From the NCBI GenBank assembly GCA_017506865.1, contig JAFCMP010000513.1, forward strand, positions 496,001 through 560,000: DNA of 64,000 bases. The letters run 5' to 3'. The position numbers and the translations under genes were made by a program. This stretch comes from Tribonema minus. Its lineage: Eukaryota; Sar; Xanthophyceae; Tribonematales; Tribonemataceae. Under the pieces are notes generated by a model. That model did no database searches. It was not told where the DNA came from and saw only the letters and a list, made by a program, of their open reading frames with translations. This document shows, one piece after another, positions 44,313 through 56,000 of this stretch (the stretch's first letter is position 1; each line of letters begins with the position of its first letter).

Positions 44313-45124
44313 TCACATGTCTGTATCTTCTAACGAAGCACAGAGCGCTGCCCATGCTGCTCGCACTGGTTGTGAATCAGGTCCCGATATGACAAAGCGC
44401 TTGGTTTTCCCAGGGGGCTCATTGATTGTGATGCATACGTTGTGATCCTGCACAGCAGAAGAAGAGCACAGCACAAGCAAGCAGCTATTTGTTGTGAGTT
44501 TTTCCGAGCACTTCCACTGCTGCAGCTGCAGGCCGCTGCGGACAGACAAGTGCGCAGAAAACAACAACAAAACCAAAACACGAGTTTGTGCATGTATTTC
44601 CATTGTTATGCATTGCGCTAGTTGTCACACAATATAGCTGTCAGTAATGGCACAATGTAGGCCGGAGGCGCTGACATTTTGTGCTTGCGGCCAAGGCAAT
44701 GCAATCATTTGTCCTTCGCACCGGCAGCCCTGGGTGCTGATGTACCCGTGTCTTCCTGCACTATCCATGGTGCAAACGAAGCTGGCAGAGTATGGAGCTC
44801 AAGCTCAGCTGCATAGGGTAGCACTGGTGCTGATAGTGGTGTCTCTATGGTGGGCAAAAGCAGTTTTTCGGCAGCTGCTCCATGTCCACACCTCACCTTC
44901 ATGATGCGCACGATCAGGGTGAGTATTGCTGAGTTTGTCATGGAAGCCTCATCCGGAGCCAGCACTTCTCTGATACATAGCGCTCCCACAGTGCTGTCAG
45001 CGCCCACTGGGCTTGCCTCAGTCGACTGTATTGGCAGATCTGCCTCTGGTCGCGCAAGAGCGACATCGCGCACAGGAGTCTTGTTTTTCTTCCTGTGCTT
45101 GCGAGCTGTCTTGCCTTGCGGCAT
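44313..45124 (-). CDS. Small basic protein, function unknown
   Basis: Two exons on the reverse strand, 45,124-44,897 and 44,447-44,313 (TGA), joined phase 0 through a GTGAGG donor and a TGCTGTGCAG acceptor, giving 120 residues. The N-terminus MPQGKTARKHRKKNKTP is strongly basic and could bind nucleic acid or act as a nuclear or nucleolar signal. The middle is acidic to neutral; the C-terminal half (AILTLIVRIMK, then VCITINEPPGKTKRFVISGP) looks like a small folded alpha/beta unit. I do not recognise a family. It is divergent from VPS18, with 127 bp between start codons. Confidence 0.55.
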
Positions 45125-45251
45125 GCTGCTTGCAGAGTCTCATCATCAACTTTTGCCAAGATCTTCAACTTGAAGTATTCAGATTTTGCAGTTTTTTTTT
45201 GCAAATTTGGCTCTCACTTGTAGGGCAGGCGATGGAGGTGGCATCAGCAGG
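45125..45251. promoter_or_regulatory. Putative shared divergent promoter
   Basis: The 127 bp between two divergent start codons must hold the 5' untranslated regions and promoters of both genes unless 5' introns exist. It contains ATCTTCAACTTGAAGTATTC (45,161-45,180), a copy of the abundant short word in palindromic form, and an 8-T run. No TATA box is evident. Confidence 0.35.
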
Positions 45252-48200
45252 ATGAGCAATCTGTTCGAAGAGTGGGAGGAATCTGGTGGGCGCTCTGCAC
45301 CCAGCAGACCAGTGCCCAGGGCTGCAGCCGCCTCTGTCCCTGCAGTACCTGCTGCTTCACAGCAGAAGCGGCACAGCAGCAGTACCTCCAATCCATTCGC
45401 TGCTTCCGCACCGCCACCACTGAATCCATTCGCACCGACAACGCCTGGGCAGCCTGCAGCTGCTTCACGCAATCCGTTTGGCTCTGCGTCGCCGCGAACA
45501 AGCCCCGTGCTCGATGCAGCCCGGATTGCCGCAGCAGCAACAGCGCCTCCTGCCTCGTCAGGACCGTCGGCAGCAGCAGTGATAGGGGATGCCATATTCA
45601 GCTTGCACAAGGCGGAGGTGCCGCAGCTGTTCGTCAACAGGCCCATCACATGGTCCATCCTGTGCGTCGCAGCGGCAGGCAGCACCATCGCCATGGCCAC
45701 CAGCGACTGCAAGGTCATCCGATGGTCTGCGCCGATCACGGCGGCGCAAACCAGCAAAGGCAGTGGCGCAGGCGGCCCCTGCGATGAGGTCGAAATCAGC
45801 AGGCGACAGGAGGACAGCATCCGCGGGCTGTACCTGGACGCCAGCGGTCACCACATCGTAACGGTGCTGCACAGCGGGGAGGCCTGGCACCTGCACCGCG
45901 GCTCCAACAGGCCGCGGAGGCTGTCGCGGTGGGGCGACCTGCGCGCAACGTGCATCGCTTTCGACAGGCGACGCTGCTCCGACGCCGCCGCCGCGCTGAT
46001 CATCGGCACTGCTGCCGGCGAAATCTACGACGGAGCGGTCGACGCCAGCGGCAAGGACAAGCCCCCCTCCCTGCTCTACGTGCTCTCCGCGGACCAGGCC
46101 GTGTCGTCGCTGCTGCTGGAGTCCTCGCCCTTCTCCGTGCACGGCCGCGATCCGCAGCTGCTCGTCCTGGCAGCTACGGCGGCGCCGACGCGCCTGTACA
46201 CATTCTCGGGGGGTCCCACGCTCGAGGCGCTGTTCCGCGCGTACCGCGAGGCCAGCTCCATGTCCTTCCAGGAGCTGCCGGGGAGCGTGCAGACGGCGCA
46301 GCTGCAGGGACTGTGGGCGGCGCCCGCGGCGGCGGCAGCGGCGGCGGCGGCGGCGCGCGGCGGCAGGGGTGGGCACAAGTCCGGCGCCGCGACGCCAGCC
46401 ACAGCGGTGCCGGAGCTGCAGTCGTTCGCCATGCTCGTTGCGGACGGCGTGTACCACGGCCGCATCACGCGCGGCGCTGACACCGCAGCAGCAGGCGGCG
46501 GCAGCGGCAGCGGCGGCGGTGCGCCGAGCACCGATGCAGCGGCATTCGGCGTCACGGACGTGCAGCTGCTGCCGCTCCCCGGAGCGGGCGGCGCGGCGCC
46601 AATGTCGCTCGCCGCCACTCCGCACCACTTCCTGCTGCTGTATGGCGACAGGCTTGTGGCCGTCAGCAAGCTCACGGGGCGCGCAGTAGAGGACCTGCCG
46701 ACAGACGCCCACCTGGGCCACCCGCTGGCCCTCGCCGGGGCCCTAAGGGGGGCCCAGCCGGGCGCCGAAGAGCAGGACGAAGCGACCGACGACGCCGCTG
46801 CGCGTGCGGCGGCCGCTGCCGCGTCAGGGCTCTGGCTGTTCACCGACAGGAGCGCGCTGCACGTGGCGGCGCGGCGCGAGGGGCGCGGCGTGTGGCGCGC
46901 GCACCTGGAGCGCGCTCTGCGCGGCAGCAGCAGCAGCGCTCAGGGGGTGGGGGGCGGGGGGGGGGGCGGGGACAGGGGGGCCTTTGAGCTCGCCATTCGG
47001 CACGCCCCCGGGCCTGCAGAGGAGGCGCACGTGCGGTGCGAGCAGGCGAATTGGGCGTTCCGGGAGGGGAGGCTGATGGAGGCGGCGCGGGGGTACGCGC
47101 TGACGGACGCGCCGTTTGAGGAGGTGGCGTTGAACTTTGTGGAGGCAGCGGGGGAGGGGGGGGGGGCGGCGCTGCGCGAGTACCTGCTGCGGAAGCTGGA
47201 GACGCTGTCGCCGACAGGCAAGTGGTCAGGTGCAGTGTGATATTGTTGAGTTGAAGTTGCCTGAAGAAGGTGATGCTTACCTGCTGTGCGCTGAGCAGTG
47301 CCAGGTGGACATTCCAGTTGTGCTTGCAGCCTCGATGCACTTGTTGTTTAATTGTATTATGACTATCAACCATGCTGCTCGCCAGGAGCATGCGTACAAT
47401 CCGGAACAGCGATAGCGTTTCACATGAATGTGGAAGTCAAAGTTGCAAACTCAAGGTCACTGTAACGGACCAGTGCTAGATGACCTTTGGTCAGCGGTCA
47501 TCACTACCACTCTACTTAGCAGCCATTCAAGCAGTTGTGATCAACACGTGCCCATGGCGCAAGCGTACCACATGTCGCTCTGCTTTTGGCAGAGCCTTGC
47601 CTCCTGTGTGCCAGTGTCAGTGCCCAACACACATAGCACAATCAAAGTGTGGTGTGCTTTCGTTTCCATCAAGCAGGCCGTGGCTTCAGCACGTGGTGCA
47701 ATGCATGTAGCTACCATGCCGTGGTGCATCATGCACGCCCGGCATTAGAGGCTGTCTACTGCAGTATTCCTTAGATGCACTCAGACCAAAAGGGCGGCCA
47801 CTTGCCATCGTGCAGGCAGCAACATGCAGCACACCATGCGCCGCTTAAGGGTCACGAATCTGTATACCAACTGCTGAAGTTCAGGGTCTCGTGGCTCTGC
47901 CCTGCTGCGCACTGACTAGTTTCTGTGAACTTGAAGTAGGACCATCATTGAAGTAGCAGCACATGTACCACAAAGTGCCGTTCGTATTTGTTGGCGCACG
48001 ACAGTGCGCTTTCAGTGTAGCGCACAGCGCTCTTCAGTATGCCGAATCCGCTAGTCGTGACGCACTAGCGTCGTCGCGTCGTTGCCCCCCGTGCCAGGCT
48101 GAACACCTACCTCGAACACGGGGCTTTCTGCCGGCTGCAGGCCCGTGCGCTTCAGCAGAGGCCGGAGCACTTGCAGTTGATTCCGTTGTCAAGACTTCAA

Positions 48201-51200
48201 GACGCTTGCCTCGCTCTTGAAGGCCTCCTATAGAAATGCACGGGGCATGCTGCAGGCCCACAGCGCTGGGCTTGGCTAAAGTAGATAGGCCAGGCGCCAG
48301 CAGCACTTTCAACTTGCTTTGCACCTCCATATAGTCGTCTATGTCATCAACAACGGGAGCAAGCAGTATGATTAAGTCGTAAGCAAAAAGATGGGGACAG
48401 ATTTGCAAGCCGCAATCGTATTTGCTTGTGCTGACCGTACTGTGCACTCATCTCCCTGCGACCACGCAGGCCACAAGGCGCAGCGCACCATGCTCTGTAC
48501 CTTTCTCACAAGGCGTGCTGCAGACCATCGCATATCATTCCACAACACGCATGCTGTCCTGTGCAAGTATCGAAGTGAGCGCTGTATTTGTGTCTGCTGT
48601 TGCTGAATCACGCTGCTTATCCACCTCTCAGGTCACAAGGCGCAGCGCTCCATGCTCTGCACCTGGCTCAGATGGTGTTGCTGCAGTCCAATTGCATATC
48701 ATATCAAAACACGCATGATCTCCTATCAGAGGGAGTAAGCATCATGTTTGCAAGCCGCACTTGTCCCCGCTCACGTTGCAATGTGCTGCCTATCCACCTC
48801 CAGGTCACAAGGCGCAGCGCACCATGCTCTGCACGTGGCTCGCGGAGCTTTACCTCTGCGCCCTCAACGACACCCCCCCTACCGCCCCCGCCTCCGCGGC
48901 CCTCTCCCGGGAGTTCAGAACGTTCCTGGAGCAGCACAGCTCAGCGCTCAACGCCGTCGCCACGTCAGCGCTCCTCGCAGCACACGGCCGCCGCGACGAC
49001 GTTTTGTTCTTTGCGGAGCTCACGGGGGATTACGAGCGCGTGTTGGCGTGCCACCTGGCGCCGCGCGGCGCGAGCGGGCCCGATTATCCGGCGTCGCTGG
49101 CAGCGCTCAGGAGGGCGCCGCTGGAGAAGGTGGAGGGGCTGGTGTATAGGTACAGCGCCGTGCTGATGGACGCGGATGCCGCGGGGACGGTCAGCATGTG
49201 GATGGGTGAGTGAGGGATTGTATTTTACTCTGCATGCCTTTGCACAGGCGGTTTGTGGAAAAAAACAGAGGATTTTTTGAAGTGTCGTCATGTGGGAGTG
49301 TGTGTACTCTGAGGCGCCTTAAGAACAGGCGGTTTGTGAACGGTGCACAGGCTGTTGGGGCATCGTCATGTGCTGAGCACGTGGAGCAGCAACGCGCTTC
49401 GCGGACCGGTGCAGCATACTTCTTCCAGCCTGGTCGGCTCTGCAGTCACTGCAGGAGCCCGCAGCGCCAGCCTGTGTAACACAGCTTTGCGGCACACAAC
49501 CGATCTCATGGCGTCCTCCTATTACAGTCGAGTACTTGAAGTACGCTCCAGGTTTTGAAGTTCACACACAAAGTGTGGGCGAGGCTCAAAGCGGGTCGGC
49601 GCGCCGAGCAATGGCACGGATGTTGAGCACTGCTTCATCCTCACCTGAGCTGCATTGGCGCCAGTACCTGCTTCTTGCTATCCATACCCGCTTTCCGATG
49701 TCGGCGTTCAGTGCGCGTTGACCTCAAATAGGCACGACAACGCAAGGAGGGCCGGCGTCGCGCCTCACCTTGCCAATAATTCATCAGTTGCGGTTGCGCT
49801 GCCCTTGCACATTGCGCAAAACGTGTACATCCTACGCTTCGCTCACGCCTGTCATGACGTGCATGCTTGTATTACTCCAGGCAGACCTGTACGGCACCAA
49901 CCTTCTTTTGCAGCGCAGCCGCCGGCTGTCAGTAGATCACGCGCAGCATCTCCATCACGCCATCACACCCATACAACGTGTGTTCCTCCCCTCACGCGCG
50001 CGGGCAGCGGCCTCATCTGCAAGTCACTCGCCGCTCCATCACCTACCCAGCATCACCTGCTTCGCACACCGCACATGCGGCGCTCTGCCTTAGCCTCACG
50101 TACCGCTGCTGCACACTCTCCCGCCACGTGCGCAGGCAAGCCCGGTCTCCGCGCCACCAAGCTCATGCCGGCGCTGGTGCGCTACAGCCGGCACCGCGCC
50201 GCGGCGGCGGAGCCACGCGCGGGCCCCGACTGGGCCGTCACCTACCTGGAGTACTGCGTCAACACGCTTCAGCTGCAGGACCCCGCAATACACAACCACC
50301 TGCTCACGCTGTACGCGCAGGCAGAGGCGGCGGCGGAGGCGGCGGCGGAGGCCGCGGCGGAAGCAGAGGCGGGGCCGCCTGCAACTTCAACTTCTATCAC
50401 AACTATAACTTCAACTTCAACATCAAAAGGCGGTGGCAAGGCGACGTCGACGCCGCTGCTGGACCTGCTCGCGCGCCCGCCGGAGAAGCGCTTCTTCGAC
50501 TTGACGTACGCGCTGCGCGTGTGCGCGCAGCTGGGGCGGCGGCGCGCGCGCGTCGCCATCTACGCCGCCATGGGCCTCTACGAGGAGGCGGTGGACCTGG
50601 CGCTGGCGGTAGATGCTCAGCTGGCCAAGGCGCACGCCAACAGGCCCAAGGACCCCGACACGCGCAAGCGCCTGTGGCTGAAGATCGTGCGGCACGCGGT
50701 GAAGGGCGGCAGCGGCGGCGGCGGCGGCGACGCGTCCGCGGCCACGGCGATCCTCGGCGAGTGCGACCTCATCCGCATGGAGGACATCCTGCCGTTCTTC
50801 CCGGACTTTGCCGTCATCGACGCCTTCAAGGCGGACATCTGCGCATCGCTCGAGGCGTACAACGCACGCATCGGGCGCCTGCGCGCGGAGATGGCCGAGT
50901 ACACGGCCGCGGCGGAGGCGACGCAGGCTGAGGCGGCGGCGCTGCGCGCGCGCGAGCTCTACGTCGGCAGCGCTCAGCCCTGCGAGCTGTGCGGCGCGCC
51001 GGCGCTCGCGCGCGCGCTGTACCTGTTCCCGTGCGCGCACGCCTTCCACTGCGACTGCCTGCGCGACCACGCGCTGCGCGAGTACCTCACGCCGCAGCAG
51101 CGCTCGGCGGTGGGCACGCTGATCCAGCGCATCGCCGCTGCGGAGCCTTCCGCTGCTACCGGTGCTGCTGCTGCTGCGCTGCCGAAGCGCGCGGCGCTGC

Positions 51201-51343
51201 AGCTGGCGGCGCTGCGCAGCGAGCTGGATGGCTACGTCGCCGCGGAGTGCGCGCTGTGCGGAGAGGCCATGATCGACAGTGTCGACAAGCCGCTGGTGGA
51301 GGATGGCAGGGCGGCGGAGGCGGCGGCGTGGGCGCTGCAGTAG
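45252..51343 (+). CDS. VPS18: Vacuolar sorting protein VPS18 (HOPS/CORVET core subunit)
   Basis: Subunit of the tethering complexes that promote fusion at late endosomes and the vacuole. Exons: 45,252-47,217, 48,804-49,205 and 50,136-51,343 (TAG), 1,191 residues, phases consistent. N-terminal Pep3/Vps18 beta-propeller (about residues 110-560), with Ala/Gly insertions. Start of the alpha-solenoid at FEEVALNFVEAAGEGG and LREYLLRKLETLSPTG, continued by TMLCTWLAELYLCALND and DVLFFAELTGDYERVLACHL. Then GLRATKLMPALVRYS, DWAVTYLEYCVNTLQLQDP and EGCDL-type helices. A C-terminal RING-H2 (CELCG, PCAHAFHCDCL, ECALCG) ends the protein. Intron 1 appears to use a GC-AG donor (GACAG/GCAAGT). Its acceptor is echoed twice upstream. 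A Ser/Thr linker in exon 3 is encoded by ACTTCAAC repeats. Longer than typical family members because of low-complexity inserts. Confidence 0.92.
48465..48835 (+). repeat. Threefold echo of the VPS18 exon 2 acceptor
   Basis: CACAAGGCGCAGCGC(A/T)CCATGCTCTG occurs at about 48,471, 48,634 and 48,806; the last is the real exon 2 start. All three keep an AG just before. The first two share a TCGCATATCATT / TTGCATATCAT element and ACACGCATG before the next unit. Period about 165-170 bp. Confidence 0.85.
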
Positions 51344-53026
51344 TAGTGTGTTCTGTAAATGGCTCATGTACAGGCGCGGTGGCCACATTCTCTCCGGTGT
51401 CCGGTATTTGTTCTGTAACGTTGTCCTGCGCCTGCGTACCGTTTGTGTCAGTCTGATTGCACAGATGCTCTGTGCTGCGCTTTTTAGTGCTGATGCTGAT
51501 AACAATGCATTCTCAATGATGCTGTGCTAACACGTGGGTATGAATATCCAATGCAACGTTGCCAGCACCTCTGCAGCGCAACGTGCTTGCCATGGTGCAT
51601 CCAGTGGCACATTTGTGCCTAGGTGTATTGACGTCTGGACAGTGACCAGGGTCGGCGCAGTTGAGCATCATCGCGTACTTCGTCTTACAAGCTGAGAAGG
51701 CGGGGCTGCTGCGTGCATAAAGCCAACATGCACACTGCATCAATGAATCGCACGATGCCTTCTGTGAGCCATGACTGTATCCAATGGAGTCATAGCAGTG
51801 TCCTGAGCTAACGCCAACACAAAACGACCTTTCCTTTTCTTCCGATCCGCAACGGTTCGCGCGGGTGGATCGGATCACGGTGAAGGTTCTGAGATCACAC
51901 AGTCCCAACAAACCAGCAGGCATCAAGAGCAGCAAGCAAGGCAGCAGCGGAAACGCGGCCAGCATCGCTTCCGATCCGACAAGGCGCCCACAGCCTCCAC
52001 GCCACCAGCAGCCGTCGACACTTCTAGATCATCGAAAGCACTTTATTCTGAAATGGCAGGGCTGGACCCTCATGGTGGACCAGGCCCGCATGGTGGCCCC
52101 CCCTCACCCCTCACCCTGGACCTCACCCTGCCCCCCACCCTGCCTCTTTCTGGCCCTCACGCGCCTGGCCCTCATCCCGGGGCTCCCCCTCACCGACCGG
52201 GGCCGCACCCTAAAAAAAACATATGAAAGGATGTGTTTTATTCAGCGTTGCGGTTGCCAAACAGCAGCTACAGGGGGTGTGTTTCCAGTACGCTCACAGG
52301 ATGAATTCGCTGCCACTCACACGATCGTACGGCACGCCGACAACACCAGAGGCAGGGTGGCTGCTACTGCTACTGCTGGTTGTAATCATGATGTTAGGCA
52401 GGCAGGTGCGCGTTGCCCAGGGGTGTAATGAATATGTACGCAGCTGCCTCCACTTTGTACGGCTGTGGGTCGCGAGATGCGTGTGCAACAAAAAACGAAC
52501 ATGCCCTTGGGCGCAGGGTAGCAGTGGGTAGCCCTACATTCGTTCTAGGATCTGAAACCAATCCAGCTGCATTCGGCCGATCATGATGGGAAATGACTCC
52601 CAAGGCATGCTGAACGTTCATGCATGCTCATTTGCACCTCAATTGGTGAACTCCTTCCAAAAGAACAGTGCAAGGGAACTGTTGAATCAGCCTCTGCAGC
52701 CTTCACCAAAACCTAAGCCCGCCGTTGTCGTCGTTGCTTGCAGTCATAGCAGCTGTGACCATGACCATAGAGCGGTGTGTGGCGCCGCCCATCTCTGCCT
52801 CCGGCTCCGCGTGTGAGCGGCACGTAACCGATGATGTGGAATCCGATGTCCGATACAATACCGGAATACCGGAAAACCGCTTCCGTTGTAAACAGTTCCA
52901 CCTGATACTCATACACCTTGGAAGCGACAGCGCGAAGCTATTTTGTTGGGGGAGCGAGAGACTGAGACGGCGAGAGAGTAACGACATTGATTATTCAGCG
53001 GACTACACCATTGTGAGGTTCGAGGC
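51344..53026. other. Spacer with a possible reverse-strand exon
   Basis: The 3' flank of VPS18 (to about 51,490) is homologous to the flank of its pseudogene. On the reverse strand, 52,937-52,713 holds a protein-like frame (SKVYEYQVELFTTEAVF, SGIVSDIGFHIIGYV) after a possible acceptor AATAG, ending in a basic tail and stop. No family and no partner exon found. Confidence 0.3.
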
Positions 53027-56000
53027 ATGCCTCAAACTCGGGCACAGGCAGCTGGAGCTCATCGAGCTCCAGCTGTCGTGCCCATGGCTGGAGGCGTAGC
53101 TGCAAGGGGAGGAGGAGTAGGCGAGCGCTCTGGAAGTGGGCGACGTAGCCAGGTCAGAGGCAGTCGAGAGCGGACTGCGTTGTTGGCCTTGGTGAATCAT
53201 GTGCAACCGAAGGCGAAAAAGCAGAGATTATTGATGTACGCCAGCATGCCTGCTCTTGCTCGCTAACGTGTGCTGCATGCCTGTCTGTCTGGCCCAGAGA
53301 ACACTGCATCACGCAGCAGGCGAATAACCCCAGGTTGCTAACGCAACGATGGCGGAAAGAACCGATCGCTGAATTGAGCCGTAAAGGCGCTTCTTGTGCC
53401 GGTTCTCCTTGCCGAGCTAGCTTGACGGTGTCCCATGCATGTCCCTACTTCAATGTCAGCGTTTATGGCAAATCCAATCTTCGACAGGCTGGTTCACTGA
53501 ACACTTTCACACACTTTTACTGCAAATGCAACCCTACTCACACATAGCTATCGGCCCCCACAACACAGGCTGGGAAGGATATGGCTGTCCTGAGGAGGTG
53601 CCAGTGTGACCGGTGGGGGAGGTCTGGGACACCTGCGGACGTTGCAGACATTTACAAGCGCTTGGCGTACAGGTACGAGCGGCAGCCAAAGTCTTGAAGT
53701 ACACGATTGTGATGACTACTTCAACAGTGGGTAAAGGACATCGTCTAACGTCCGGGGCTGTTTGTTTTGATGCTTCACTCTTTTGTGCGTGTCTGCAACC
53801 CTCTCATGAGGTGGTCGGTATCGTAAGTGCCACTGAGTGAGTCGCCTTTGAAGTACCGTCACAGCAAATCTTCCATACTTGCGAGGCTTGAAGTCAAGGA
53901 CAGCACCACGCGCACTGTGCCTGATGCAAGCGAGGAGCACATCCAGAAGTGGAGACTTGAACTTGTTGTCACTGCCAGTATGCTCTGAATTCAAAACGGC
54001 TCAGATCAACAGGACACGCCCGACTTCAACTGATTCAATATCGAAGATCACATCTCAATGCGTCCCGTGACTCACAAGAGCCTCCGTGCTTGCCATGATG
54101 TGCGCCACTGCTTTGTCACAGGGGCGCAGTTGTTGCAGAGATGAAGCCGAAGGAGCTGTCCACAGCGATCAACCACCTCATGAGGTAAGCTACTGCAAGC
54201 GGCTGCTCAGGACCTGAGCATCGCTGTATGCTATGAGTCGTGACCTGACCATTTCCCACTTCCGACGTCGGGGCTGAACACCCAGGCTTCGATATCACCA
54301 CCCCGCTTTAATACTTCTAGTATACTTGAACGGCGGAAGGTGTTGGCCAGCACGCTGGCTGTGACCGAGCATCACTGCTTAGCTTTGTGGGCAGCAAGGC
54401 TCAAGCAAGAGATCGCTGAGCCTGAAGTGGACTCTAGGCGACGAAGGAGAGTCGCAAAAACACTTGTGATCTGTCCCATTGCGACTGTGTCTAATAGCAA
54501 GAAGCCAGTATGAGTGCAGCTCATGAAAGTGGTCTTAGAGTTAGAGTAAGGGTTGGGTCATGTCCTCAGTACATACTGCTCGCAAAACTGACGGTTGTCA
54601 GCAAAGGAGTTACCCATAGGTAAACCATTTATAAGGTTTGGTCAACATGCAGCTTTGAATGTGGTGTAACGGTGAGAGGTACGATCAGCCTGAGCTCGCA
54701 CCATGCGGTATGCCCTGTCAAACGCCTTAGAGGGTTCGAGGCTCTTGTCACTGTGACTGCAAGTAGGGCCAGGCAAACGGGTGTGAGGGTGTGAGAGGGA
54801 TCACTGAGCGCTGCTGCAGCAGATTGTCAGTTCGCGCAGGCCCCATGCGGTAGGCACCATGGTGTTGCCACCTGTTGTGTCACTGTGTTCCTGGCTGAAA
54901 TTACCATTACAGTATCGCAAGGCGGAACACAGAAAGGTTGGACGGCGCCTGCCACAGTTGTTGCCGTCTGCAGGTTCACAGTCATGAATGTATTCCCTAC
55001 TCACACGACACCCTTATGCGTGGTTCACATGGTTATGCTGTGCACCCACGTACTGCTTGAAGTTTTGCGCGCTTCACGCTGACACTTACGCCGCATGGCT
55101 CTGCATCGTGCTTGGCACAGCCGCTTCTATGCGCGGCACCTTTACTGGCGCGTGTCCTTCTTACTGATTTTGTCTGAAGGGCGCAAGAGAGAGCAGATGG
55201 TGAATGTCCAGCTTGCTACCAGAGCTCTCATGTATCTTGTAAGCGACCTGAAAGTGTCTCGATGTGCCTTGACGATCACTTCTAAACGACATTGCCACAT
55301 GGCACGTGTACTTCACAACTCGCGCACGTCACAGGGATCTTGATAAGAAGGACGCAGTTGCGGCGACGGGGTCCATGGACGCACGCCGCCTCGCGTTCGC
55401 CAAGCTGCTGCTCGCGGCCCTCCCGAGCGACAAGGCTCAGCGCATCGCGCTCGCGGACACGGCTCCTCAGTGCTCAGCCAGCTACACAGCTCAGCAGCTC
55501 GCCCCTGCGGCAGCAGCACCTCAGTGCCCAGCCAGCCACACGGCTCAGCAGGTTGCCCCTGTGGCAGCAGCACCCCAGTGCTCGGCGCAGCAGCACGGCA
55601 GCGCCAGCGGCGGCGCTGCCCTTGCTGCTGCGGCGGCGGCTGCGGCGGGCAGCGCTGCGGTTGTTGGCGGCGGCGGCGGCGGCAGCAGCGCAACCGCTGC
55701 AGCGGCAGCAGTGCAGCAGGTCAGCGCCAGCATCACCACGGGCAGCAGCGGCAGCAGCGGCAGCAGCGCAGCCACGTCAGCGCCAAGCAACCTGGTGAGC
55801 GCTGCGGCCAGCGACGGCGGTAGCAGCGCTCAAGCAACGCCATCTACGTCTGCCAGCAGCGGCGGCAACAAGGGCGGGGGTGACACAGGCGGAGGTGGCG
55901 GTGTCATCGCTGCAGTCCGATCCTTTGCAGGAGCCAAGAAGGTACGAGCGCGAATCAGCTGTTGATGGTGTTGAAGTAGCAACATGTCGTGAACGTGGCG

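Noticed and set aside
45558-46843. Long reverse-strand frames opposite VPS18 exon 1
   Set aside because: They are shadows of a GC-rich coding exon with strong homology on the forward strand.
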